From Paraburkholderia xenovorans LB400 (GTDB lineage Bacteria; Pseudomonadota; Gammaproteobacteria; Burkholderiales; Burkholderiaceae), in contig NC_007953.1 in assembly GCF_000013645.1 (NCBI RefSeq), positions 62,001 to 126,000 of the forward strand: a stretch of 64,000 nt of DNA, given 5' to 3'. A program made the translations under genes and the position numbers. The notes beneath the pieces are model-generated. The model was not told the origin of the DNA. It ran no database searches and was given only the letters and a program-made list of their open reading frames with translations. This document shows, in pieces, positions 46,268 through 55,851 of this stretch (its first letter is position 1; each line of letters starts with the position of its first letter).

Positions 46268-48091
46268 ATGAGCGCCTGGTTCGACTACACGATCAACGGC
46301 TTGATCGTCGGCAATATCTATGCGCTGCTGGCGGTGGGACTCGCTCTCATTTTCGGCGTGTCGCATCTGATCAACTTCGCGCATGGTTCGGTGTACATGG
46401 TCGGCGGCTTTATCGGCTGGCTATGCCTGACCCGGCTCGGCTTGCCGCTGCCGGTCGCGTTGCTCGCGACGGTGGCAGGCTGTGCGTTGCTCGGCATGCT
46501 GATCGAACGGATCGGCTTGCGGCCGCTGCAAGGGGCGGCGCGCATCGCGCCGTTGCTGGCGACGATCGGCATCAGCTTCGTGCTCGATCAACTCGCGCAA
46601 ATCGTTTTCGGGCCGGACCCGCGTCCGGTGCCGAGCACGTTGCCGGAGTGGTCGTTCACGATTGGCGGCGCGACGCTCGGCTCGCTCGATCTGCTGATCG
46701 CGGCGACCGGCATCGGCGCGGCGGCTGTGCTGTATGTGTTTCTGCGCTTCACGCGGCTCGGCTGGGCGGTGCGCGCCACCGCGCAGGACCGCGATGCCGC
46801 GCTGCAGATGGGCGTCAACGTGCACGCGGTGAACCGCGCGGTATTCGCCATTGCCTGCGGGCTGGGCGGTCTGAGCGGTCTGCTGGTCGGCATGTACTAC
46901 AACAGCATCGATCCCGCGATGGGTTTCCAGGCGACGCTCAAGGGCGTGGTCGCCTTGCTGATCGGCGGTCTCGGCAACGTGCCGGGCGCAATCGCCGGCA
47001 GCCTGCTGCTGGGGCTCGTCGAGAGCTACGGGGTGGCGCTGTTCGGCACGAGCTACCGTGACCTGTTCGCGTTCGTACTGCTGTTGCTGTTTCTCGTGTG
47101 GCGGCCAAACGGACTGTTCAGTGCGAACCGGCGCCTGCCGCCCGAACCGCTGACGGGCACCTTCCTGTCGTACGGTCGTGCGCTGCGTGTGCCGCGTGGC
47201 GTGTTGATCGCTGCTGTCGTGAGCGCGTTCGCGTTGCCGCTGATCGCGCCGTCGCCGTATCTGCTGCAAACCCTGACGAACGGCTGGATCTACGGACTGC
47301 TCGCGTTGAGCCTGACGCTGGTGGCAGGCACCGTGGGACAGATTTCGCTGGGACATGCCGCGTTGCTGCTGATCGGCGCGTACGGGTCGGCATTGCTGTC
47401 GGTGAATCTCGGCTGGTCTCCGGCTGTGACGATTCCGCTTGCCGGCGCGATCACTGCGTTGATCGGCACGCTGCTGGTCTATCCGTCGTTCCGCCTGCGC
47501 GGCCACTACGTATCGATCGCGACGCTCGGCATTGGCGAGATCGTCGGCCTCGTCGTGCTGAACTGGGACAGCCTCACGCGCGGTCCGGTGGGCATCACCG
47601 GCATTCCACCGCTTGCGCTGTTCGGCTGGCAGGTCACGAGCGCGCGCGCGGTCTACTGGTTCGCGCTCGCCGTGCTCGTCGTTCTTGCCTTGCTGCAGGT
47701 GCGGCTGTTGCGCTCGCACCTCGGGCGCACATGGCGCGCGATTCGCGAGGACGACGTCGCCGCGCGCGCCTACGGCGTGCGGCCGAATCGCTACAAGGCG
47801 ATCGCCTTCGCCTGCGGCGGTTTCGCGGCCGGGATCGGCGGTGGTATTGCAGCGCATCTGTATAGCTACATCAACTATCAGACCTTCGATTCGCAAGTGT
47901 CGATTCTCGCGTTGACGATGGTGATCCTCGGCGGCCTGGGGAGTGTAGCCGGCGCGGTGGTGGGCGCGGTGGCGCTCATCAGCCTGCCGGAACTGTTCCG
48001 CTTCGCGGCCGACTACCGGATGCTGATCTACGGCGTCGTGCTGCTCCTGCTGGTGCGCTTCCGGCCGCAGGGTCTGTTCGGCACGGCGTGA
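46268..48091 (+). CDS. Fused LivH-LivM ABC permease
   Basis: A 607-residue protein joining two branched-chain-type permeases. The LivH-like half (residues 1-285) has LINFAHGSVYMVGGF and VALLIGGLGNVPGAIAGS. The LivM-like half (about 310-607) has GQISLGHAALLLIGAYGSA and MVILGGLGSVAGAVVGA. A 25-residue linker joins them. This makes the heterodimeric membrane part of the importer as one chain. Single-chain fusions of this kind are known but less common than separate subunits. Confidence 0.9.
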   Translation: MSAWFDYTINGLIVGNIYALLAVGLALIFGVSHLINFAHGSVYMVGGFIGWLCLTRLGLPLPVALLATVAGCALLGMLIERIGLRPLQGAARIAPLLATIGISFVLDQLAQIVFGPDPRPVPSTLPEWSFTIGGATLGSLDLLIAATGIGAAAVLYVFLRFTRLGWAVRATAQDRDAALQMGVNVHAVNRAVFAIACGLGGLSGLLVGMYYNSIDPAMGFQATLKGVVALLIGGLGNVPGAIAGSLLLGLVESYGVALFGTSYRDLFAFVLLLLFLVWRPNGLFSANRRLPPEPLTGTFLSYGRALRVPRGVLIAAVVSAFALPLIAPSPYLLQTLTNGWIYGLLALSLTLVAGTVGQISLGHAALLLIGAYGSALLSVNLGWSPAVTIPLAGAITALIGTLLVYPSFRLRGHYVSIATLGIGEIVGLVVLNWDSLTRGPVGITGIPPLALFGWQVTSARAVYWFALAVLVVLALLQVRLLRSHLGRTWRAIREDDVAARAYGVRPNRYKAIAFACGGFAAGIGGGIAAHLYSYINYQTFDSQVSILALTMVILGGLGSVAGAVVGAVALISLPELFRFAADYRMLIYGVVLLLLVRFRPQGLFGTA

Positions 48092-48101
48092 GGAGAACAT
48101 C

Positions 48102-49010
48102 ATGAACCCTGCATCGGTAAGCGGCCGGGACATCCTGTTCGACGTGCGGCGCGTGACGCGCCGCTTCGACGGCCTGACCGCGGTGGATGGCGTGAGCCTG
48201 TCAGTGGCGCGCGGCGAATGCGTGAGCGTGATCGGCCCGAACGGCGCGGGCAAGTCGACGCTGTTCAATCTGCTGACCGGCATGGATGTGCCGGACGAAG
48301 GCGAGATTCGCCTCGACGGTGAGGACGTGACCGGTACTTCGCCGGAACGCCTCGCCGCGCGCGGCGTAGCGCGCACGTTTCAGCACGGCCGCGTGTTCGG
48401 CAACCTGAGCGTGCTCGATAACGTGTTGATCGGCGCGCATTCCCGGCTTGCGCTGGCGCGTCCAGGCTGGCCCGTGCTCGGCGCGTTCTCGGAAGTGGTC
48501 CGCGCGCTGGTTCGGCCGTCCGCGCTTCGGCGCGAGGAAGCAGCCTTGCGTGCCGACGCCGAAGCGATCATCGCGCGATTCGGCACGCGTCTCACGCCGC
48601 GCATCGAGCAACCGGCGCATAGCCTCTCGTATGCGAACCGCCGGCGCGTCGAGATTGCGCGTGCGCTGGCGCTGCGGCCGCGCATGTTGCTGCTCGACGA
48701 ACCCACCGCGGGAATGAACGAATCGGAGACCGCGGAAATGCTCGAGCTGATTCTCGACCTCAAGCGCGATGGACTGACGATTCTGCTGATCGAACATAAA
48801 CTCGATCTGGTGATGCGCCTGTCCGACCGCGTGATCGTTCTCGACGACGGCAGGAAGATCGCAGCGGGTTTGCCTGACGCCGTGCGCAACGACCCGGCGG
48901 TCATCGACGCCTATCTCGGCCATCGTCATGTGGGCGCGCAAGCCGGACCGGCCGCACAAGCGGTCGCGGCGCGCAGCGACTCCACGGTGACAGGCGCGCA
49001 ACACGCATGA
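48102..49010 (+). CDS. LivG-type ABC ATPase
   Basis: A 302-residue ATPase. Walker A is GPNGAGKST; the signature has the LivG form LSYANRRRVEIARAL; Walker B is MLLLDEPTAGMN; the switch His is in LLIEHKLDLVM. It begins 10 bp after the fused permease and overlaps the next ATPase gene by four bases. The last 30 residues are an Ala-rich tail not needed for the fold. Confidence 0.9.
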   Translation: MNPASVSGRDILFDVRRVTRRFDGLTAVDGVSLSVARGECVSVIGPNGAGKSTLFNLLTGMDVPDEGEIRLDGEDVTGTSPERLAARGVARTFQHGRVFGNLSVLDNVLIGAHSRLALARPGWPVLGAFSEVVRALVRPSALRREEAALRADAEAIIARFGTRLTPRIEQPAHSLSYANRRRVEIARALALRPRMLLLDEPTAGMNESETAEMLELILDLKRDGLTILLIEHKLDLVMRLSDRVIVLDDGRKIAAGLPDAVRNDPAVIDAYLGHRHVGAQAGPAAQAVAARSDSTVTGAQHA

Positions 49011-49795
49011 CCGCACATGATCCGCTGACGCGCGCTCAAACGAATTCCGCCACCATGACCGCACCGCTTCTCCAACTCGATAACATCGATACGTTCTACG
49101 GCCAGATCCAGGTGCATTTCGGCGTAAGCCTGGAAGTGCCGCGCGGCGAGATTGTCAGCCTGCTTGGCGGCAATGCAAGCGGCAAGTCGACTGCCATGAA
49201 GATCATTCTTGGCTTGCACCGGCCGCGCTCGGGCACGATCAGGTTCGACGGCCGGGCGATCAACGGTCTGCTCACACCGCAGATTGTCCGGCTCGGCATT
49301 GCATCCGTACCGGAAGCACGCCGCCTGTTCGGCGACATGACGGTGCGCGAGAACCTGTTGATGGGCGCGTTCACGCGCCGCGATCGCGAGGGCATCGCGC
49401 AAGATTACGAACGGATGCTGGCACTGTTTCCGCGCGTGAAGGAGCGGCTCGCGCAGCGTGCCGGCACCTTGTCGGGCGGTGAACAGCAGATGCTGGCGAT
49501 GGCGCGTGCGTTGATGAGCCGGCCCGCGCTCGTCTGCATGGACGAGCCGACGATGGGTCTGTCGCCGCTCTACGTCGACAAGGTGCTTGACCTGATCCGC
49601 ACCGTCAACCAGCAGGGCGTGACGTTCTTCATGGTCGAACAGAATGCGAGCCTGGCATTGCAGATCGCGCATCGCGGCTATGTGTTGCAAACGGGGCGCG
49701 TCGTGTTGTCCGGCGAGGCCGGCGCGTTGCTCGGCGACCAGCGGATTCGCGATGCGTATCTGGGCGGCGCGCTGGCTGCGGAGACGGCCTCCTGA
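49007..49795 (+). CDS. LivF-type ABC ATPase
   Basis: A 262-residue ATPase and the second motor subunit. Walker A is GGNASGKST, the signature LSGGEQQMLAMARALM, Walker B LVCMDEPTMGLSP, and the switch His-like region FFMVEQNASLAL, where the usual His is replaced as in many LivF proteins. The ATG at 49007 overlaps livG by four bases; an in-frame ATG at 49055 would remove a 16-residue leader. Last gene of the transporter operon. Confidence 0.9.
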   Translation: MTAHDPLTRAQTNSATMTAPLLQLDNIDTFYGQIQVHFGVSLEVPRGEIVSLLGGNASGKSTAMKIILGLHRPRSGTIRFDGRAINGLLTPQIVRLGIASVPEARRLFGDMTVRENLLMGAFTRRDREGIAQDYERMLALFPRVKERLAQRAGTLSGGEQQMLAMARALMSRPALVCMDEPTMGLSPLYVDKVLDLIRTVNQQGVTFFMVEQNASLALQIAHRGYVLQTGRVVLSGEAGALLGDQRIRDAYLGGALAAETAS

Positions 49796-49915
49796 CGCAA
49801 ACGGGGGGCGGTTTTATTCGCCGCATGTTTCTGAGTCGTCCGGATCCGTTGGCGCGCTGCTGTTTCGATGATTGGCGCGATAGCCATGAAGCCTGCTGGC
49901 GCGCACTTGCAGGCG

Positions 49916-50749
49916 CTAGCGCTGCTCATAGCCACAGCGTCGATAGATGAGACGTGCCGCATAATCCAGCAAAAACCCCAACGCGCCGATTACCAGAATC
50001 ACGGCCGTCAGTTCCGAATACGCGAGCCGGTCGCGGGTGTCGAGAATCAGGTAGCCGAGTCCCGAACTGACGCCGAGCATTTCCGCCGGCACCAGCACGA
50101 TCCACAGAATGCCGATCGCCAGCCGCACGCCAGTCAGCACATGCGCGGCGAGACCGGGCACGAAGATGTGCCACAGCATCTCGCCGCGAGTGGCGGCGAG
50201 GCTCTCGGCGAGTTGCAGCCAGCGCCGGTCTATCTGCGTGACGCCCGCCGCCGTGCTCATCACGAGCGGCCACACGGCCGCAAATGCGAGCAGAAAGTAG
50301 ACCGCGCGATCGCCCACACCGAGCGACATGACGGCGATCGGCATCCACGATAGCGGCGAAATCATTCGCAGGAATTGCAGGGTCGGCGAGAGCGCGGTGT
50401 CGAACGCCTTGATGCGGCCGATCAGAAAGCCGAGCGGCACGCCGATCAGCAGCGCCCACGCGAGCCCGATCGCGATGCGCCGCAAGCTCGTCGCGATGTG
50501 CACGAGCAGGCGGTCCTCGGTGACAAGCGAGGGCAGCGCCGCGAGCGCGCGGCCTGGCGAGAACTGCGCGGCCAGACTGTCCGGGCGGGCGATCAGGTGG
50601 ATGGCCAGCCACCAGATCGCGACGATGCCCGCCAGTCCCGTCAATCCGAGCAGCGTGCGGGCCAGCCAGCCGGAGACGATGCGCGGGCCGCCCGCTGCCG
50701 CGTTGCTGTCACGAGGCGTGGCGGCCGGGCGACCGGTTACGCTAGACAA
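49916..50749 (-). CDS. NitT/TauT-type ABC permease
   Basis: A 277-residue permease with about six helices and the loop AESLAATRGEMLWHIFVPGLAAHV near residue 190. It resembles SsuC/TauC/NrtB proteins. It is last in a five-gene operon and overlaps the receptor gene by 8 bp. The nature of the solute is not evident; the enzyme genes at the head of the operon suggest a compound desulfurised or oxidised by a flavoprotein. Confidence 0.87.
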   Translation of the reverse strand: MSSVTGRPAATPRDSNAAAGGPRIVSGWLARTLLGLTGLAGIVAIWWLAIHLIARPDSLAAQFSPGRALAALPSLVTEDRLLVHIATSLRRIAIGLAWALLIGVPLGFLIGRIKAFDTALSPTLQFLRMISPLSWMPIAVMSLGVGDRAVYFLLAFAAVWPLVMSTAAGVTQIDRRWLQLAESLAATRGEMLWHIFVPGLAAHVLTGVRLAIGILWIVLVPAEMLGVSSGLGYLILDTRDRLAYSELTAVILVIGALGFLLDYAARLIYRRCGYEQR

Positions 50750-51932
50750 GAATCGTCTCCGTTCGCGTGAAACTCTCGGCGAGGCCGAACGCCTTCATGC
50801 CGCCAGCGGACTCGATGCTCTTCTTCACGAAACGGTCGTCGACCAGATCGCGCGCCACGAAGGCGGGATCGAGTTGATGCAGGAACTGTGCATTCCCTTC
50901 GACCTGCGTCGCCTTCAGCCGCCTGACGAGTTCTTCCGTATAGGCTGGGTACGGATACGGCTGAAAATCGATCCGCTTCGCATGCCAGTCCGCATGCGTG
51001 ATCGCGCGATCGGCCAGATAGCGGCCCTCGTCGCCGGGCGGCGGCGCTAGCACGTTCGTCAATACGTTGGCGGAATGGGGCGTGTAGTGGTTCCGGCCGC
51101 TCTTCGACAACAACTGAGCGGCTTCCTGCGGATGCGCGCGGGTCCAGACCTGGGCCTTGACCACCGCGTCGACGACCTTCTGCGACCACGCGGCCCGTTC
51201 GGTCAGATCGCGCTCATGCATGAACACGACGCAGCAGGCGTGATTCTTCCAGACGTCGCCGGTAAAGCGCAGCACCTTGCCGACTTTCAACTCCTCGGCC
51301 GCCGCGTTGAACGGTTCGGCGACGATGAACCCGGCGATCTGCCTCGAAGCGAGCGCGGGCGGCATGTCCGACGGCGACATCACGATCAGCCGCACTTCGT
51401 TCGCCTTGAGCTCGCCGTCCTTCTCCAGCACCGGCACGAGCCCCTGCGCACGTAACATGTGCTGCACCACGACGTTGTGAATCGAATACCAGAACGGCAC
51501 GGCCACGGTTTTGCCGCCGAGCTCGCCGAGCTTGCCGATGTCCGGCGCAACCGTGAGCGCGGAGCCGTTCACATGATTCCACGCGACTACTTTCGCGGGT
51601 GCCTGGCTGCCGTAGCGTGCCCAGATCGTCATGGGCGCGAGCAGATGCACCACATTGACCTGACCCGACAGGAACGCTTCGACGAGCTGCGCCCAACTGC
51701 GCAGCAGGGTCGGTTTTTCGACGGCGAGCCCCGACGCGTCGAAATAGCCGTTGTTGTGTGCAACCAGCAAAGGTGCCGCGTCCGTGATCGGCAGATAGCC
51801 GATACGTACGGGCGCGTCAGGGTTCTCGGCGGCGCGCGCGTTCAATGCGGCGAGTAGCGGCGCGGCACCGGCTACGGTGAACATCGAGGCGAGTTTGAGC
51901 CACTCGCGGCGGGACATCGGAAGCTGACACAT
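50742..51932 (-). CDS. NitT/TauT-type ABC substrate-binding protein, Tat-type leader
   Basis: A 396-residue periplasmic receptor. The leader MSRREWLKLAS matches a twin-arginine motif and ends near ALNARAAE, so export in folded form is likely. RIGYLPITDAAPLLVAHNNGYF begins the mature fold, as in nitrate/sulfonate receptors of the CmpA/NrtA-like group. It is longer than SsuA or TauA (about 320). ATG at 51932 has AAGAAGG upstream; 51917 is an alternative start. Confidence 0.87.
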   Translation of the reverse strand: MCQLPMSRREWLKLASMFTVAGAAPLLAALNARAAENPDAPVRIGYLPITDAAPLLVAHNNGYFDASGLAVEKPTLLRSWAQLVEAFLSGQVNVVHLLAPMTIWARYGSQAPAKVVAWNHVNGSALTVAPDIGKLGELGGKTVAVPFWYSIHNVVVQHMLRAQGLVPVLEKDGELKANEVRLIVMSPSDMPPALASRQIAGFIVAEPFNAAAEELKVGKVLRFTGDVWKNHACCVVFMHERDLTERAAWSQKVVDAVVKAQVWTRAHPQEAAQLLSKSGRNHYTPHSANVLTNVLAPPPGDEGRYLADRAITHADWHAKRIDFQPYPYPAYTEELVRRLKATQVEGNAQFLHQLDPAFVARDLVDDRFVKKSIESAGGMKAFGLAESFTRTETILV

Positions 51933-51947
51933 GCGGTATTGGCCTTC

Positions 51948-52742
51948 TTATGTGTGGGCGGAAAGCGGCGTGTGCGTCATCGAGTCCTGCAACGCCTGGA
52001 GAATCTGGATGCGCAACGCGCCGAGCTCCTGTACGCGGGTCTCGCGCGGCGGCGCAACGACAATGTCGAGTTGCAGGATCAGCGTGCCCTGAGCGCCGAG
52101 CACGACGACGCGATCGGAGACCAGCAGCGCTTCGTCGATATCGTGGGTCACGAGCACGGTGGCCGCATTTGTGTCACGCACGACGGTGACGAGCAGACGC
52201 TGCATGTCGGCGCGCGTCACTTCGTCGAGCGCGCCGAACGGTTCGTCCAGCAGCAGCGTGCGGGGTTGCCGCGCGAGGCAACGGGCGAGCGCTGTGCGTT
52301 GCGCCATCCCGCCGGACAGTTGCCGTGGCGTGTAATGGCGCGCGTGAGCGAGGCCCACTTCCTGCAACGCGGCGGTGACGCGCTCGCGCCGCTCGCCGCG
52401 CGACAGTGCCGGCTGACGCGCGAAGCCTAGCCCGAACGCGACATTCTTCTCGACCGGGAGCCACGGCAACAGGCATGGATCCTGGAATGCGAGCGCCACG
52501 TCGGGGCGCGGTCCGCGCAGGATCTCGCCGTCGATCTCGACATGTCCCGCGCCGGGTTGCTGCAAGCCCGCGATGATCCGCAGCAAGGTGGACTTGCCCG
52601 AGCCGCTCGGACCGAGAACGGACACTAGTTCGCCTGGCCGCACACGCAGGCTGATGCCGTCGAGCACGCTGCGTTGCGCGTAGCGGAGTCCGACACCGCA
52701 TACCTCGATGCGCGGTGCGCCCGCAGCAGTCAGGTCGCTCAT
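51948..52742 (-). CDS. NitT/TauT-type ABC ATPase
   Basis: A 264-residue ATPase. Walker A is GPSGSGKST, the signature LSGGMAQRTALARCL, Walker B TLLLDEPFGALDE, and the switch His is in VLVTHDIDEAL; FQDPCLLPWLPVEKNV marks the NitT/TauT subgroup. It overlaps the upstream flavoprotein gene by four bases and ends 15 bp before the receptor, tying enzyme and transporter in one transcript. Confidence 0.9.
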   Translation of the reverse strand: MSDLTAAGAPRIEVCGVGLRYAQRSVLDGISLRVRPGELVSVLGPSGSGKSTLLRIIAGLQQPGAGHVEIDGEILRGPRPDVALAFQDPCLLPWLPVEKNVAFGLGFARQPALSRGERRERVTAALQEVGLAHARHYTPRQLSGGMAQRTALARCLARQPRTLLLDEPFGALDEVTRADMQRLLVTVVRDTNAATVLVTHDIDEALLVSDRVVVLGAQGTLILQLDIVVAPPRETRVQELGALRIQILQALQDSMTHTPLSAHT

Positions 52743-53842
52743 GCTGCTTGCGCTTGCCGATGCTGCGCCAGCTGGTTCTTCAACTGCACGATGCTTGGCG
52801 TGACGATCGGCACGAACGCGGCTTCGCGCGTGCGTCGGGCCGCGCCGCCGGGACCGCGCAGATAGCCGCGCCCGCCGGCGGCCTGGACTTCGAGCCGGAC
52901 CGCCGCATCGACCAGCGCGGCGAGCCCGATCCGCACTTCGAACAGCGTCGCTGGCGCCGCCAGGAAGGTGCCGTGCCGGATACCGTCGAAGAGCCGCTGC
53001 GACAGGGCGTCGAGATCGTATGCGAGCCGGCTGGCTTCGCCGTCGACGGCGGCGCGCACTGCGGCGCTGCTCGCCGCGACCGCCGCCAGCGCGCGCCGCG
53101 CGAGGCCGATCGACATGCCGCATTGCAGGCCGAGAAAAGCCGGTCGCGCCTGAACCAGAAAAGCGCGCGCATCAGCCGTGATCTGCCAGCTTGCGTCGAG
53201 CACCGCGCCGTCGAGTTTCAGCGCGGCCGTATTGCTCGAACGCAGCGCGATCAGATCGAGATCGTCGCTGCGGATCACGCCCGGCGCATCGTGCGGAATG
53301 GCGAAAATCGAAGGCGGCGCGCCGTCGCTGTGATCGAACGCCGCCGCGGCGAGAAACCCTTCCCGGCGCAGATTCGTGATCCACGGCAGGCTGCCGTTCA
53401 GCGTCCAGCCTGCTGTCACGCCGGCGCCGGACAGCGGCGCCGCGTTCATTTGCAGCGGTTCGATATTCGACAGATACTTCATCGCGTTCGACAGACCCGT
53501 CGCGCCCGCCAGTTCGCCACGCAAAAGCATCGGCAGTGAGCGCGTGCGCAGCGCTTCGTTGGGGCTTTGCAGCAGGTATTCGATGAACGTGCGCTGGCCC
53601 CAGAATACGAATGCCGCCGCCAGAGAATGCCCCGCGACACCGGCCACGGCTTCGATCGCCTCGACGGTCGTGCCGCCGAGGCCGCCCAGCTGGCCCGGCA
53701 CACCGATCCGGAACAGCTCCGCGCGGCCGAGCTGCGGCAGGATCTGCGGCGCGAGTTCCTGGCCGGCGTCGATCGCTTCGGCGTTGGCATCGAGCCACGT
53801 GGCCAGTTGCGGCGTCACGGCGGTCAACGGTGCGTGATTCAT
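52739..53842 (-). CDS. Acyl-CoA-dehydrogenase-like flavoprotein (DszC/SfnB-like)
   Basis: A 367-residue protein of the acyl-CoA dehydrogenase fold: helical N-domain, beta domain around residues 110-210, and C-terminal helical bundle with QAAGGRGYLRG near the end. The usual catalytic glutamate region is not evident, which fits the FMN-dependent monooxygenase branch (DszC, SfnB) rather than true dehydrogenases. It overlaps the CMD gene and the ATPase gene by four bases each. A role in oxygenating the imported solute, perhaps a sulfur compound, is inferred. Confidence 0.82.
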   Translation of the reverse strand: MNHAPLTAVTPQLATWLDANAEAIDAGQELAPQILPQLGRAELFRIGVPGQLGGLGGTTVEAIEAVAGVAGHSLAAAFVFWGQRTFIEYLLQSPNEALRTRSLPMLLRGELAGATGLSNAMKYLSNIEPLQMNAAPLSGAGVTAGWTLNGSLPWITNLRREGFLAAAAFDHSDGAPPSIFAIPHDAPGVIRSDDLDLIALRSSNTAALKLDGAVLDASWQITADARAFLVQARPAFLGLQCGMSIGLARRALAAVAASSAAVRAAVDGEASRLAYDLDALSQRLFDGIRHGTFLAAPATLFEVRIGLAALVDAAVRLEVQAAGGRGYLRGPGGAARRTREAAFVPIVTPSIVQLKNQLAQHRQAQAA

Positions 53843-54405
53843 GCGGCGTGAGCGCTGGCTTCCCAGCGATAGGCGGCGAGTTGCGGATTCAGTTCGTTCT
53901 GCGCGAGATTGTTGGCGAAATTGCAGAGCGTCGCCAGACTCACGCCGAGCACGATCTCGAGCGCGTGGGCGTCGCTGAAACCTGCGCGGTGAAATGCCGC
54001 GAGCTGTTCGTCGGCAACCGCGCCACGGGTGGCTATCACGGCACGGGTAAAAACCGCGACCGCGTCGAGGCGCGAATCGCTGAGCGTGCGCTGTTCGCGG
54101 ATTGCATCGACGAGTGCCGGTTCGAGTTGCGCCTTCTTCAGCGCGACCGCCGTATGGCCCGCGACGCAGAAGCCGCAGCCGTGAATGCCCGCGGCCGTGA
54201 TCTGCACAGTCTCGCGTTCGGCAAGCGTCAAACTGCCGCGGCCGTTGATTTCGGCAACGGTCAGATACGCTTCGAGCGCTGCCGGTGCATTGGCGAGCGA
54301 CGCCACGAGGTTGGGCAGAAACCCGTTGGCGGCCTGCGCGCGTGCGAGGTACGGACGGCTCGCTGCGGGAGCGCTTTCGAGGGTTTGCAGTGGTAGACGG
54401 CTCAT
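53839..54405 (-). CDS. CMD/peroxidase-related protein
   Basis: A 188-residue AhpD/carboxymuconolactone decarboxylase-like protein with GIHGCGFCVAGHTAV, the CxxC...H redox motif. It is first in the five-gene operon; AAGGA lies six bases before the ATG at 54405. As in the system at 41004-43694, a CMD protein stands beside a flavin oxygenase and an ABC importer, suggesting a shared need to detoxify peroxides or peroxy-intermediates. Confidence 0.86.
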   Translation of the reverse strand: MSRLPLQTLESAPAASRPYLARAQAANGFLPNLVASLANAPAALEAYLTVAEINGRGSLTLAERETVQITAAGIHGCGFCVAGHTAVALKKAQLEPALVDAIREQRTLSDSRLDAVAVFTRAVIATRGAVADEQLAAFHRAGFSDAHALEIVLGVSLATLCNFANNLAQNELNPQLAAYRWEASAHAA

Positions 54406-54517
54406 GTCGGATCCTTGCAGAAGAGCGTTCATTGTCGTCGATGGCCATGCGCACGACAATGCGCCGCTGTCCACGATTTCTGCGGATTCGTCTCGCGACG
54501 ACGGACGCTTTGCGGAA

Positions 54518-55522
54518 TCAGTGCAGCGTGGCTCGTCCGGCCTCGCGAGCAATACGCGCGCGCCGCCATGCGCCAGGCTGCACGCCTGTGACGCGCTTGA
54601 ACGCCTGCGCGAATGCCGACTCCGACTGATAGCCAACCCGCTCGGCGGCGTCCGGCGTGCGCGCGCCCCCGCGCAGCATCGCGGCTGCCAGCTTCATCCG
54701 GATCAGCGTGACGAGTTGCGCGGGCGGCTGCCCCGATATCTCGACGAACTGCCTGCAAAAACGGGCTCGCGACATGTGCACGAAACTGGCCATCGTATCG
54801 GTGGTCCAGCGCTCGCCAGGGGACTCGATGATGGCGCTCAGCAGCGGCGCGAATTCGGCGCGGCGCATCAAGGCCCAGAAGCAGCGCGTGATCCCGTCGG
54901 TACCGTTCGAGGCGCGCAGCGCATAGACGAACAGCAGATCGGTCAGACGCGCGATGAGCGGTGAGGGCACATTCGGATCACGTAACGCTTCCGCGCGAAT
55001 CAGCTCGAAGATCGCGCGGGCACCCTCCAGCGACGGATTGTCGCGGCGGGCCACCACGCGATCGGGCAACAGGCTGAGCAGCATGTTGTCGAGCCCCGAG
55101 TTGAATTCGAAAAAGCCACACGCGATGCCGACGCTTCCTTGCGCCGAAGCCCGTGCGTCCGCCGTCAAGGTCAGGGGCGACATGGTCCCGATGCGTTCGC
55201 TTTCGCGACCGCTCGCGGGTGGCTGCGGATCGGGAGAGAGGCAATGGGGCATGTCGTGTAGCAGGAATACCGCGTCGCCCGTTTCAAGTTGCAGGCTCTG
55301 TGCTTCGCCTTGCGGGTTGGCCGCCAGATGCAGCCAGCATTGACCGTGCAGGACAACATGAAAGCTCGCGCGACGGCGTCCCGCTGTCGACGCCTGCCAG
55401 GTCCCGCAATACTGGCCGACGTGAAATATCGTGCTCTTCAATTCGAGGCTGGAGAGCAGCCAGTCGGCAATCCTGTCGTCGTTGGGCAACATGACTTCAC
55501 AAGCGAAATGGCGCGCCGACAT
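54518..55522 (-). CDS. AraC-family regulator with cupin-type sensor
   Basis: A 334-residue regulator. The N-terminal half is a cupin_6-like domain (VVLHGQCWLHLAAN, then ETGDAVFLLHDMPH). The C-terminal AraC helix pair has FVHMSRARFCRQFVEISGQPPAQ and AERVGYQSESAFAQAFKRVTG. It lies 112 bp upstream of the CMD-headed operon on the same strand and diverges from the SsuA-like gene, so either may be its target. Confidence 0.9.
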   Translation of the reverse strand: MSARHFACEVMLPNDDRIADWLLSSLELKSTIFHVGQYCGTWQASTAGRRRASFHVVLHGQCWLHLAANPQGEAQSLQLETGDAVFLLHDMPHCLSPDPQPPASGRESERIGTMSPLTLTADARASAQGSVGIACGFFEFNSGLDNMLLSLLPDRVVARRDNPSLEGARAIFELIRAEALRDPNVPSPLIARLTDLLFVYALRASNGTDGITRCFWALMRRAEFAPLLSAIIESPGERWTTDTMASFVHMSRARFCRQFVEISGQPPAQLVTLIRMKLAAAMLRGGARTPDAAERVGYQSESAFAQAFKRVTGVQPGAWRRARIAREAGRATLH

Positions 55523-55851
55523 GGCGCGCAGGCCTGTTACGTTAAGCCGGCATGGCGCGATAGCAACGATTTTTCTGTTGGAAGCTTATGAGCGCATTGC
55601 ATTAGCGGGCTGGGGCCCGGCGTAGCGCTCCCGGCTGATGCTTCGTGGGCGGCAGAGGCGCCGGGCGCAGCGCGAAGCGGTGCGCAGGCCGCCATTGCCG
55701 CCCCGTGCGTGACGCCGTGTGCGAACCCTCGCCCGCGAGATAAGCAATGCGGATCCTGTTGGTTCCTTCCGCGTTCCCCAGACCGTAAGATCGGCGTGCG
55801 CCGTTCCCGGCGCCTCGCAGCCGGGTCTATCACTCTCCAGATATTGCATAT
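55523..55851. other. 329-bp divergent gap AraC / SsuA-like
   Basis: No gene is supported. AAGCTTAT at 55582-55589 is an inverted ATAAG box like those at 44914 and 59928. ATTGCATAT runs directly into the ATG at 55852, leaving no Shine-Dalgarno site for the SsuA-like gene. Confidence 0.4.

Noticed and set aside
46421..48376. A 651-codon minus-strand frame opposite the fused permease
   Set aside because: It is Arg/Gln/His-rich without hydrophobic core patterns; the plus-strand frame encodes an unmistakable LivHM permease.
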